Shown here: one piece after another, positions 10,329 to 21,825 of the stretch
Numbering within the stretch: position 1 is the first letter of the stretch
How the letters are laid out: each line of letters starts with the position of its first letter
Assembly (NCBI GenBank): GCA_001986395.2
Contig: MQVO02000041.1
Coordinates: 1-64,000, forward strand
Reading direction: 5' to 3'
DNA length: 64,000 bases
Origin: Irpex lacteus
Lineage: Eukaryota; Basidiomycota; Agaricomycetes; Polyporales; Irpicaceae
Program-made: the position numbers and the translations under genes
Notes under the pieces: generated by a model
What the model saw: only the letters and a program-made list of their open reading frames with translations
Databases searched by the model: none
Told to the model about the DNA's origin: nothing

Positions 10329-13300
10329 ATGACTTTGCCGGATGTGTATCCTGTTCGCGTTGCGGGGGATTCACCTGTTCTTCTTGGTCTTACGCTGCTC
10401 GACGTCCCTGACAGGAACCCCCTTCTTCCGCCTTTATACTCCTATGAAGGGGCTCACCCTTATCATCGTTTGCGTCCTCGAGATGGTATCACATACATCT
10501 ATTTGGTGGATCCGTCACCAAAGGGCAAGGCTGTAGCCGCGGCGATCGCGAATTCCATGGAGGTGCCTGCTGGGCCTATTGCAGGTGCGTTTATCTATCT
10601 ATCGAAGTCCCCTTCGTACATCTGACATGGATTGTTCAGGTCTTCGAGGACTCCCTCAACTTCGCCCCGGTGATGCGCTATTGGGTCGTAGCATTCTCGC
10701 CAAGGGGGATCCCAATGAGGACTGCCTTCAACTTCTTGGAGGCGTAGAGTGCGTCGTTTTTGAGACTCTGTATGCGACGCTTATTCATGTCTTGTAGCTT
10801 GGCGAACAATGCGTCTGAATATTTGGTTGCTCTCGCGGCTGCAGGGTACACTCTCGACGACATTAAGAAGATGGTAGATGATGTCATCCGCGCTCGAGAC
10901 GATATGATAGGTACCAAGGAGGAGCGGGTCGCCAATGGGGGTAAGGCTAGGTTTGAGACGCACTGGCGCGCCGAGCCCTTGAAAGGTGCTCCGCGTTGTT
11001 ATGGTCTCAACAACATGGTGCAAATTCCACGTCGCGTTGAAAGCACCCCTGCGAAGCTCAAGACCTTCAACGATACCCACGACTCTTACCAGAAGACGGT
11101 GCATCTGTTTGTCGGTGTAAGTTTGTCGTCACACATCCGCTGTGTATTATTAATGGGTTCGTTTTCTAGGCCACGACGAAATTCAACAGCGCCGCGTTTC
11201 GATTGCAGGCACCGTTGGACCTGCAGAAGGCCTCTGCCGAGTACGCTGATCAAGTCAATGCTCCGCATCTCGGCAGCGACGACTGTTCGCAGTGGGGTCC
11301 TTCGCAACTCAATTGCGCGGACGCACAAAAGGAGGACGAGGGTAGGCTCTCTCTTGATTTGTTCGTTCTTTGAGCTCATTCGTTTGTAGAACGCGAACTC
11401 GAAGAGATGGGTACTTTCGGTGGTTCTCATGAGGACGAGAACGATTTTGGTGCAGGCCACTCCGCGGGTTTGTCTCTGTCTGATCTTTCCAAAAAGACCG
11501 GCAGTGAACCTGGTCGCCTCCACTTCCTCGGCATCGGCGTTTGGTGGAAACTCGACTGCATGGCCCAGCTCTTTTTCTCAGGCCTTCTCCGCCACGGAGG
11601 TACCGCTCCTCTCGTTCCTAATACTCATGTGTTGCAGGGGTGGGAAATTAGGCTTAACTTGATCAGCTATCCCTCTACTGCATATATTACTGGCGAAGCC
11701 AAACGACCTCTCGGTTCCCACCCATTCCAGACTCTCCCTGTTCACCTTACTCCTGAGATGACGGGTGCCCCTGTCTTCTCCGCTCCTGGTAATATCTGGT
11801 CCAATTACGCTACGTACGCTCAAGATGGCTGGGTTGGGTCGACTCCGTCCTCGCATTTCAACTTCATGGTTCGTTCGCCGTATCAACGTCACCTTTGGCT
11901 GTTTAGTAATCATTCTTTTTAGGTTCGCTCCATGTACCAGTACTCTCACTGGATTATGGCGCAACTTCCTCAGTATTACGGTATCGAAATTGATCCGGAC
12001 GTCTTCGTTCGAGCTTTCAGCATGCTTCAAGGTGATCAGCGTGTTGAAGGGAGACAGTGGCTCATGGCTCCGAATAAGGACGTCCGTAACCCGTTCGGCG
12101 CACGTCACAAGGCCGTTCAGGACGAGTTACTTATCAAGCAGTACAATCGGTTGATGCAATGTATTCCTCTGATCAAGCGCAACAAGTATGAGGGTTGGGA
12201 TGTGACTGAACGCGCCTACGGTGCAAGGCCCAATGGTATGTCCGACGCCTCGCGTACATGTATACTTCTATATCTGATGCATTGTCTTGCACAGATTCAC
12301 AGAGCAAGACTAAACGTGGAATTGATCAGGTCGGGCAAACGGAGGACGTTACTGCTAAGCGTGAGTCGGTCGTATATTGCGGCTATCTACGTACTTCTTA
12401 CCTTTATGCATCTCTCAGGTCCTCGTCCCGTAGAGTTGTTAGCCTCTCACGTCAGGTCCCGTGTTACCAGGGACTTACCTATGACAGCGCAGAAGCTCAA
12501 CTACCTGTCATCCTTTGCCTCCGGTCCTGCCAGTGGCACTAGAAGCCGACGCGTTCTCGCTGCTCGTAGGCCTACCAACCTTCCTACAATTCTCGAGGCA
12601 GATGAGGAGTCTACCGACAATGGTGTTCGGGTCTCTCGTGTCAGCCCGTTGCCGCGTCTGCGTCGATCAAAGAGACTTGCACCCATTTTCGAAAGCGACG
12701 AAGAAGATGTCGAGTCTGATGTTTCGACTACAATGCTTGCTCGTCCGCACCGCCGACCGTATTCGCGAGTCGCCCCTATCATTTCATCTGATGAGGAGGA
12801 CACAGACATCGATGAAGTTGTGCCTGCTAAGGAAGGTGCAGGTGCTGTGTCGTTTGTGGACAGCGACGTGGACATGGATGATGGTACTGGTACTGTTGAT
12901 GTGCAGCCCGTACATCCCCCTTCTTCTTCCTCTGTCGACACCTGTGCTCCCTCGAGCACTGTTGCTTTCAGTTCCGCTGGACAATACATCCCCGAAGTTT
13001 CCGGAGCCATTGTGGATCTTCCCGCCGCCTCTACTTCGTCGAATGTGTCCGCTCGCTTCGACGATGCTCAGGTAGCGGCCGCTACCTCGTCGAATGTGAC
13101 CGCTCGCTTTGACTACGCTCAGGCAGCTTCGTCGAGCTCAAAGGTTGGCCGGCGTCGACCTGATCGATCCACACCTGTTACACGCTCCACCGGTTCTCGT
13201 ACTTTTGGGGATTCCACGCCTACCGCAGCCAGCGCAGACCCGAGCACGTCTACCCATGTCGACACCAGAACTCGCCGCGTACATGATGAATGTTTCGCTC

Positions 13301-15763
13301 GTGATATCTCTGCGTCTTCGCGTATGTCTCAGACTTCAAGCAGAGCTCCAACCACTAGGGTAAGTGTTGTACATTGTGTGTCTGGCCACATTCTCACTAT
13401 TTTCCGCAGAGTTCCGTTCTTCCCGCTGTGCCCGCTGGCTCCCGTGAGTTGTTAGACTGCGTGTTGCTGTCCCGTAGATCAGTTTAGCCTCAATGTTCAT
13501 TATATGTAGACATACCCTCTTGCCCCGCCGTCAATGCTGCCGATGTACCTACGTCCTCTGCACCTCAAATGTGTAGTACCGCTCCTGCTGAGTCAGAAAC
13601 ACAGGCTTTGCCTGTTGACAGTGTTCCGCGCGATAAAACTTCACACAACAGAGGACTTCGTAGTAAGCGCGTTAATTGAATTCCATCGTACGTCTATTAA
13701 TCCGTTTTATACGTAGGACAAAACCTACTCCAGTCCATGTTCTCGCGGGCATTGGACGATGCGTTCGCGGCCGTTGCAAAGTTTAACGTCAGCGCGCAGT
13801 CGAATGAGGTTCTCGTCGACGCACTGTCAGCCATGGATTCCCTGGAATTGAAGTATGGCCATGGGAACGGTTCGCAAATGTCGTCTTCTGATTTGTCGTC
13901 GTATTCGACTTCGGTGCAGGACTTGAAAGCGTACTGCAATGGGACGGCACTGTGGATCAACTTCTACCGACAGCGCGTCATCCTATCAGAGTTTCGCGTA
14001 CAGGACCAAATCGAGGAATTCATGGAGCACCGTTGCCCTGCCATACTTGCTACCCAATCCGATCTAGACCACGGGGATTGGCTGGTAAGGCTGGTGCACA
14101 GGGTTCGCATGCTTATCGAGTGCGGAATTGCCGTAGATCTCAACTCGAAGGACTATTTCATGTGTGGCGCAGCTGGTAACGTCCCGTTCCAGGAAACCAG
14201 TTCAGACTTGCGCAAGCGAAAGTATCTCCCGGAAACAGAACGAGATGCCATGGTACTCGTTTATATTTCCCGCATCCTCCATGTCTGGTTTGGGGGGAGC
14301 TCCTCTTTCTCGTCACAGGCGAAAACCGCCCTTGTGCGTGTGTTCATTGATCGCCTAGGTACCGGATGCCTATTATTGCCGGACGTCTGGCGCGTTTACG
14401 ACGAACTCCCTAATTATCTCTTCGACCCGAGCTGTCCCAAGTTCACCAACGCTAATTGCAAGAGTACCGTCTTCTCCGCTAGCCACCTGGACGATTTCGA
14501 CATGGAGCTTCTACAAGAGACTCTCTGCGACGACACAATCCTTTCACGTATCGACGCGCTTCAAGCTCTGTATGTTGACATGTATGAGGTGACATGCGCT
14601 CATGCAGAGGCTGAGCTCGCTAGGAGGTCCACACCTTCGAGCCTGAAGAAGCTTCTTGTCTCAATCACCTCTGATGTTCATCGAAGGCGCCTTGTCAAGC
14701 AGGCAGAGAAGAAGGCTGCCGAGGAAGCTAGAAAGAACAGAGCTGCTCAAAAATCAAGAGCTGCCCAGGCGCCTCGTGATAACGGTGAAGGCACTTCCAC
14801 GCCTCCACATCTTTCAGCAGACTCGCCTGCAGAACCTTCCGAACTACTCCGTCCCCCCTCCCCCCTCTCAGAACATCAGCAAACTGCACGTGTCGTAAAA
14901 TTCCTTGGAGACGCTCTTGTCGCTGGCAACGCTCTGGCTCAAAATAAACCAGTTTCATCTTTGAGCAAGCCGCAACGAACGATCTTCAATAGTGGGGATT
15001 ACTTCCAGCCTATCCGGGAACTAGGGCCATCCAGAGCCGTTATGAACCGAGGATTTGACCTCGCCTTTGCGAAAACCTCTGCTGGATTCTTTTCCATTCA
15101 AGTGTTTAGACTCATACACTTTAACTCTCAGGCGTTCCGAAAATGCCCTCCTGAAGTTCGCCAAGTGCAGTTTGACGACCTCAATGAATACAAAGCATAT
15201 CTGACCACCCTCCGGCTTCGCTTCCGCGGTAAACCCGACTCCTTCTTTTGCAACAGCGCCGCTCACGGACAAACTGTCTCTCAACGCAAGCTGCATCGGT
15301 ATGGCGACTACTGGGATGTCAGCAAGCGTAACGATTTTACGTGGCCGCCGAACCGTAGCTTTGCCGTGACCTACCAGTTTTTCAAGACCTATGATCCAAA
15401 GATCACCGTCAAGGTCGATGGAGAAGACGAAATCAAACGACTGTGGGCTGGCGTTGGAGATCTCACTCGTTACTTGCTTGTGGCTGATATGTGCGCGGCT
15501 GGGCTAGTGGACCTCCCTACATTGGAGGAGGCTGCTAACGTTGTGGCCTTTTTGAATAGAGGTGCGGTGAAGGACTAGTCAAATTGGGTTTCTTAACAGA
15601 GGGAGGTACGGGGCTGCTTGCCAGGAAGGCCTTCGCTACGTTCTACCAGGCTGTATCCGAGGAGTTATCGGAGGATCAAAAAGACGACTTCCAATGGAAT
15701 CCAGTGACGGCTGAGCACACCCTCTGCAAAGTATCTCGTATCCTAAAGAAATCGTTCTACTAG
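10329..15763 (+). CDS. 2OG-Fe(II) dioxygenase-like multi-domain protein, about 1,616 aa
   Basis: There are twelve exons: 10329-10584, 10640-10748, 10798-11116, 11170-11341, 11390-11868, 11923-12235, 12295-12360, 12419-13359, 13410-13443, 13510-13662, 13717-15561 and 15600-15763. The sum is 4,851 nt, exactly 1,617 codons. Exons 4-6 hold a jelly-roll dioxygenase signature: H-E-D at residues 299-301, PGRLHFLGIGVWW, then FFSGLLRHGG with His354 and an Arg at 373, matching Fe(II)-binding H-x-D...H and the 2-oxoglutarate Arg. TET/JBP enzymes share this arrangement and are expanded in Agaricomycetes, but I cannot show this is one. Residues about 570-880 are a Ser/Asp/Glu-rich linker with Arg patches. 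A large C-terminal region of unknown fold follows (exon 11), with a Lys/Ala-rich helix near 14690-14770. The last intron (15562-15599, 38 nt) is short; without it the protein stops at 15578. Confidence 0.65.
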
Positions 15764-15969
15764 TAAGTAAGTTCTTTCTTAATATGTGTGTCTCTGCTAA
15801 ATGATCGCATAGGTCTTGTTCATGTATGTCCTAGGGACGTCGCACCGTTATCACATATTGGTGATAGATCACCCGTGCTGTATTAACATTTTTGTATACC
15901 CGACGGCAGACTCAGAAAGTTATATCGTAAGTTCAATTGTGTACTGGTAATAAGAAAGGCTGTGAACGT

Positions 15970-17225
15970 TCAGTCATCTGTGGGCATGTCATCTTTACTT
16001 GAACTATCTAGCCTCATTCTTTTCATCGCATCTTGAGCTTTCCCAGTGTCGTCGATGTCAGTCTCATACCCGACCCTCCTCTTCACTTTCTTCTTTTCTT
16101 CTTTCGATGGCGTCTTCATTCTCTCGAACGCCCAGTCGTTGTAGTCCTGCAAAAGTCCATCAAGGTTAGTTGGAGCTCCCTTAATCGTTCGATCGCCTAC
16201 CTGATATACTTGTCTGTTTAGGATGCAAATGGATCGCAGCTTGCTGAGCATCAAAAACCGCCCCTTGGAAATCGGGACTATACAAAACGATACTTGGACT
16301 TCCACGAGTAAGGCGGGCTTAATCGCGACCGGATTACAAGGTAAGTACCGATGTCTGTAAAACGGTCAGTTGATAATTCAGCCGTAGATGATCGCGTTAC
16401 TAAACTGGTTATCGATATGGGAAATCTTCTCGTAGTAGAAGACCTGGTTGTCTTCGGTATGTCGCCCTGTACCGCATTTCCCTTGTAGCAGTCCCAACGG
16501 ATCCACAACGGTTGGTATACTTGCGTCGTCGTATCCAGAGGCTAAGAATTCGGGGGTGAAGTACCGGTTCGAGAACTCCAGACACAGTGTTTCATTGTCG
16601 TTTACCGGGTTCCAGGGCTGAAGAGAATTCGACGGTAGAAGAGTGTCGAATCTGGAGTGTATCTCTATAATCGCTCGAACACTTTCGTCAAATGCTGTGC
16701 ATCCCAAGCCTGTGAGCATTATTGACTGTTTAGCGGTTGCGGGGTTCTTGGTAAGCCTGATGTGAACGTATTCGTCTCGTTGTATGGTATCATGCTGTAG
16801 TTCGAACTCACTGGTCTTCCCTAGTAATGGGCGGTAAATTTGCCCGCAACACGTAGCCTTGTACACGAAAGACGAATTCCTCTCGATCCTCGCTGTCGTC
16901 TGCGTTGAAAGGATACACGATGTCTTTCTGACCGTTTGGTCTGGTCCATAATTGGGTGGCCAATGTGATTCTTTCGGGCTGTGATATAACTGCGGTAAGT
17001 TGCGAACACTCTCGGTGCAGACGTCTTACCTGTTTGAACAAACGTAGCTGTTTATCCATTTCCGGCGAAGCGTAAGCTTCCTTAAAGACCTCGGAAAGTA
17101 TGTTTTCTGTTAAAGTTGTATCGTAAGTCGTCCTTTTGTGTGAATCTTAATTCTTACTAACGATATTTATCTTTCTGAGAATGAAGAAGTTCAAGAGCCA
17201 TGGCTGCAACAAACGACGCTGCCAT
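15970..17225 (-). CDS. Lineage-specific protein, 349 aa, convergent with the dioxygenase-like gene
   Basis: Exons on the minus strand are 17225-17162, 17106-16867, 16820-16406, 16354-16201 and 16146-15970. The total is 1,050 nt, exactly 350 codons, opening with ATG and ending in TGA. The N-terminus is helical, with a second heptad-like stretch (MDKQLRLFKQVRRLH). The middle has a block around VDPLGLLQGK, HTEDNQVFYYEKIS and LLVEVQVSF that resembles a family of agaricomycete hypothetical proteins I know only by pattern. The C-terminus is Lys/Arg-rich then acidic (KKKVKRR...SSSKDD), suggesting a nuclear localisation signal. The intron at 16355-16405 uses an atypical GTTTAG donor. It ends 207 bp from the 3' end of the dioxygenase-like gene, tail to tail. 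No catalytic motif was found. Confidence 0.65.
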
Positions 17226-18362
17226 ATGTCTTCTGCTCTTCAAACTGCTAACTGATAAAGCGACGTCACTTTCTACCGTGAGTCCGATGGGGCAACGTGT
17301 TTAGTGCCGGACGACTAGCTCGATGGGCACCCAATTTACTCATATTTCACAGAGTTGTAGTCGGATATCCTGCTCCTCCTGTTATTTGCTTCTCTACGGT
17401 GACCCCTTCCTTGTAATATATTTCAACCCCCGCCCCGCCGAACATGTTTGTTGGTGTAACCCAGTGGTTCGCTGTCGGGTATAGCATAGACTGACACATA
17501 GCACGTCATCGCCTTATCGCACCGATGCACGGCCGTCGGCAAGGTATCGCCATATCATAGCACAGCATGCGCCTTGTCGGCCAAATAGCCACAAGGCGTA
17601 TCGGCTGTGTAGTGCCTGATGAGGCAATATGGTCTCTGGACCTGTCGGAACACACCTTCCGTTTGTCAGCGGGGTGAATGGTCTCATTTATTTGATATTT
17701 GTCTCATGCTTATCGGCTGAAATTCTTTTGTCCTAGACACCTTGCATGGTCTTTTTGTCTTTGTCCTTGGCAGCATTTGTCAGATGTCCTCGTATCGTCG
17801 CTGCTACTCATCTGATTGGTTGTGAACGGTATGCTAATATCATCTGGCGGACCGTCGACGCTTTTGTTTACAGGACACCTTGGCATCTGATCAAAGTTCA
17901 TTCCAAACCCGTCCTAAACAGCGTCGAGTCGGACGAAACGCACTGCATCGGAAGCCCGTCAGCGACGCCTATCCTTATGTAGTCTAAAATGTGGTGTTTT
18001 CTACCGATGGGAACGGCGGGATGGAACATTACCGCATGGTCGACGCTCCAACAGAGTGTGGGTGAAAACATGTGCTGTCGTTTTCCGGTTTGTGTGTGGT
18101 GCAGATAAGCATATCGCTCATGGTTCGTTCGAGTGGAACGGGTTTAGGCTATTCATCAGACGTTTTGTCAGACGTTGTCGCCTGGGTTGCGTCATCCTGT
18201 GACTCTATGTCGTTATCTTTCTTCGTGTCGCTCCATGCGGTCATCCTTCTTGAGCCGTCATCCGTCGGATACGAATCAAGGTCCTTTGGATTCTCAAAAC
18301 ATTGTCTTGACTCTACTGCCTTCTTGATCTCGAACCTCCACCTCCAGTGGTTCTCGACAGCC
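17226..18362. other. Divergent intergenic region between two lineage-specific genes
   Basis: About 1.1 kb lies between the start of the minus-strand gene at 17225 and the plus-strand start at 18363. Two minus-strand open frames (17710-17901 and 18149-18364) have protein-like composition, but they are isolated and overlap the plus-strand promoter, so I do not call them genes. No repeat or terminator was recognised. Confidence 0.35.
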
Positions 18363-21300
18363 ATGGCTCCGGCACAGTAAGTGTTTTCTCCTTAGCATGC
18401 CCTTATCAAGACACTTACATATGTTTGAAGGACTCGTTCAAAGAACAAAGCCTCTCAGCATGGGAAACCTGAGCAGAAGGCAACCAGTCGCGGTCGTCGT
18501 ACACGGTAAGTCTGGATGCACACTGTTCACAGTCGTCGGCTTACAAAAGCCTACAGTTCCAATAAGATTGAAGAGGATATGGACTCTGAAGAATCGCAGG
18601 AAGAGGCATTAGCGTAAGTCGAAACTGTTATAATATTTTGACCACGCCGTGACCTCTGTACTTTAGCGATGTCAAGCGATCTACTCGTCGTACTGATGTT
18701 AAGGTGTCTGTCCCTCCCCTTAGTCCTGAACAGCGACGCCTTGTAGAGTAAGTCGGAATTTCCCTGAAATACATCGTGAGTCTCACTGCACTAGAAGGAC
18801 TGCTCGCACTTTTGTGGACGATGAAGCGTCTGAAGACGAGAGAGTGTAAGTACTCATATACTTTTGGTCGTTTCCTACGTTTGCTCAAAAGCACTGTTGA
18901 TTTTGTTCAGCGAGCCCTCGTCTGAAGAAGAGAACGATGAAGACCGAGCCTTCATTGATGATAGAGCTGAACAGTGAGTACACTCAATATTTATTACGTC
19001 TTTGCTTAATGTGTCTGTCCAGTGAGTTGGAAGAGCAATCTGACGAACAGAACTCACGTGAGATTCTACCCAACAAATTGTGAGTGCTTTTAGACGTTTT
19101 GAAGCACTGTTATGCTTATTCTCTTGTCGTAGAAAGAAGGCTAAGGTGGCTGTCAGAGGGAGTGAAGTCATAGAAAGGTACGCTTGCAGCCATGCCCTGC
19201 GTTCCTGTGCTCAAATAATCTGCAGTGAGGACGACTATGTGCAGGTTGTAAAGAAGTCTCCGGCAAAGAAGGCTGGGAAGAAGAAACCTGTCGAGGAGCT
19301 CGTTGTCGCCAGCGACGATGACTCCCCGGAGTTAGTAGAAGAAGAGGATACGAAGAAGCGAGCAAGCAAGAAGGGTAAGAAGAAAGTTGTGACCATCAGC
19401 GACGATGAAAGCTCCGCCATGGAAGTCGACACTGGGAACACCGAGAGTAAGTCTCCCGCCAAGAAAGTCAACAGCTCCCCCAAGAAGGTTGTACCCGACA
19501 AACCCAAAGGTGGAAAGAAGATGGGGACTAGTAAAGGTCAGAAGAACCTCGCCCCGGCGAGTGACGACGACGACGACGAGGTCGTGGAGATCGCCAAGTG
19601 AGTTTTCCGATGATACTTAGGTCATAAGTCTCCCTTTGAACGTTCATATGTAAGACCGGCTGTTGCCCCTTCTTCGAAGAGAAAGAGCAAGGTCGTCGTC
19701 AAACCGATCTATCAGAAGATTGTAATGCCTGCGGTGCCCAAGCCTTCACTAGCCGGGCGTAGCTTCCCTTCGCCGGCGGCTGACGCTGACAACAACCCAT
19801 TCCTCGATGATGACAACGATCAGTCTGTCGAGAAAGCAGTGCGGACTCCTCGTAAGAAGTGAGTGTTATCTCTTGTGTTAACAACCAATACTGACGCAAT
19901 CACCCAGGGTTAAAACTCGGCCTCCTGCGGTCGAAGATGACGTTGTGAACGAAAGAGATGTACAAGACACACCGTGAGTTGTTACGATATCGTCTCTGTG
20001 TCGCGAACATTCTCTCATAGTTGGGGTTAGTGTAACTCGTATCGGCAAGAAACTGTACGTACTATGTATTCCTAACTAATCTTAATTTAATTCACCTTGC
20101 AACAGGACGGCAAGTAAGATCAGCCAAGCAGCTCAAGACCTCTCGTCGTCCGAGTCTGAAGACTCGAAGCATAAGAAGACTGTATTGGTCAAACAAGAGC
20201 CAGAAGACTCCGACGAAGAGTATTCCGACGCGGCCCCCCCTACTACTCAACCGCCACACGCTAACGCTCCGGAACCTCAACAGGTCGACGAGGCTGAAGT
20301 TGAAGACCCGATGCCTGCACTAGTGGATGTCGTGTCAGACATCAACAATCCTGACCATCGCAAATTCATGTGTAAGACGTTGCTGGATACTTACTCCGGA
20401 CCGAATGCACCTCCGCTCCTTCTGTAAGTCTTTCGATCGTCCTCAAGCCTCCCGCGGCTCATATGTTTTTCAGTGTTCCTTGCGAGGTGGACGTTTGCTT
20501 CAACTCGGAGACAGATTTCCTGATCATGTTTAGACATGCCATGAGGCTGGTCGGTATAAAGCCTCAGGACCGTGCATTCCAGTGAGTCGATTTTTACCTT
20601 ACAGGCAGAGGCACTAACCGATTACCAATAGAACCCTCAAGACCGTCACCGTTCAGCCAGCTTTTGGTCGTTTCTTGTACAACTTGGCTCGGGTGTGCGA
20701 TGGCTACTTTGAGGTCCATATCGTCAAGACGGAGAAGGGCTATCGCAACTTGATATACAAGTGCATCCACAACATGACTGGGAGCCGCTCTTTCGATCCA
20801 CGTGATCCCGTCGCGTTCACTATCTATGGCTCGGTATTGGAGAGTAAGTTGTGCGACCCTTACGTTCGTCAGAACAAGGAGGGCAAGATTCTCTACCAAC
20901 GTCACCTGGTCGTCACACCACTCAGTATGGAATTCCAACGCACGATGAATGTTATCGGAAGTCTGTGGAACGTCGAGACCATTGGATATAGTAATCGCCA
21001 CAACGGATTGGAGTTCTCCACCATTCCTGGCCCTTTGGGATTTGGTAAGTAAACCGTTTGACTCTTTGTGGTTTACGATACTTGCTTATTGCATATGTTC
21101 AGAGGATGGTTCGTCTGGCTCTGGCTCTCCCAGGAAGAGACGTAAAGCCGACCATCGAGACTTCTCTGAGGAGCCAGATCTGCGTCTCCCTTCTCGCAGT
21201 GTCGGAGGTAAAGCCGTCACCACGACCTTGAGTCACTGGGGCAAACCTCAGGATGAGATCAAGGCACTAGCTGCTCAAGGAATGATTTGGACGTCCGCCC

Positions 21301-21566
21301 AAGGTTTGTCCTATCGGCAGTCTGTTATCGTACCTACTGATGTTCTGACAGTGCCTGTGTACGATTTGACCGATGCTGTTCTTAGCAACGACCCCCCTCC
21401 CTGCAACCAAGAATCCTTGACCGGTGCGAAGCAGTGGATTGCCGGTGAGATCCCCGAAGATTCATATGTTTGCGTTCATTATGTACCAGGGGAGTACGTG
21501 CATGGGGGTCACAAGGATATTTCACTCAACATTCTCCGTGTGGTAGTGCTTGCCGTTCCTAAGTAG
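18363..21566 (+). CDS. Acidic, lysine-rich nuclear-type protein, 787 aa, 17 exons
   Basis: Exons: 18363-18376, 18431-18505, 18557-18613, 18667-18747, 18795-18845, 18911-18973, 19023-19079, 19133-19177, 19226-19597, 19655-19858, 19908-19973, 20031-20054, 20106-20423, 20474-20581, 20632-21044, 21103-21303 and 21352-21566. The total is 2,364 nt, exactly 788 codons. The first half is disordered, with alternating acidic runs (SDDDSPELVEEED, a DDDDDE run) and basic KKSPAKKAGKKK-type patches, as in histone- or DNA-binding nuclear proteins. The second half (about residues 440-787) looks folded, with motifs such as GYFEVHIVKTEKGYR, DPRDPVAFTIYG and VPGEYVHGGHKDISLN. I do not recognise this domain. Most introns fall in phase 2 and many exons are only 24-80 nt, so the acidic segment appears built of short exon modules. 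A nuclear role is inferred from composition alone. Confidence 0.7.
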
Positions 21567-21767
21567 ACACGACTAGTCACTTGTAAACGGTTTTGCAATC
21601 TTGATATACCGATGAAAGAAGACGGCATTTACTTATGTCTGAAAGCTTGTTGTAAACGAATTTACTAGTAAACTATCGACTCAGATGAGAGTTCAACCAC
21701 CGTTTGTGACCAGCCAATACAAGTACCAAGGGATCGGACATTTTCCGTTATCTGGCCCATTTTCCTC

Positions 21768-21778
21768 ATATATATACT
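21768..21778 (+). promoter_or_regulatory. Probable TATA box of the gene at 21826
   Basis: The sequence CATATATATAC lies about 50 bp upstream of an ATG in very good context (CCACCATGG). The spacing leaves room for a short 5' leader. Confidence 0.5.
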
Positions 21779-21825
21779 CACTTCTCTGCGCGCAGTCTGT
21801 CCCAGACACCCCCCTGTCGTCCACC

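Noticed and set aside
15562..15599. Frameshift or premature stop at the end of the dioxygenase-like gene
   Set aside because: A 38-nt GT...AG intron removes the stop and joins in frame to 55 further codons with an exact total; I kept this reading, though the intron is short.
17710..18364. Two minus-strand open frames with protein-like, acidic composition
   Set aside because: They cannot be joined, contain no known domain, and the second begins in the palindrome CCATGG that provides the ATG of the well-supported plus-strand gene at 18363.
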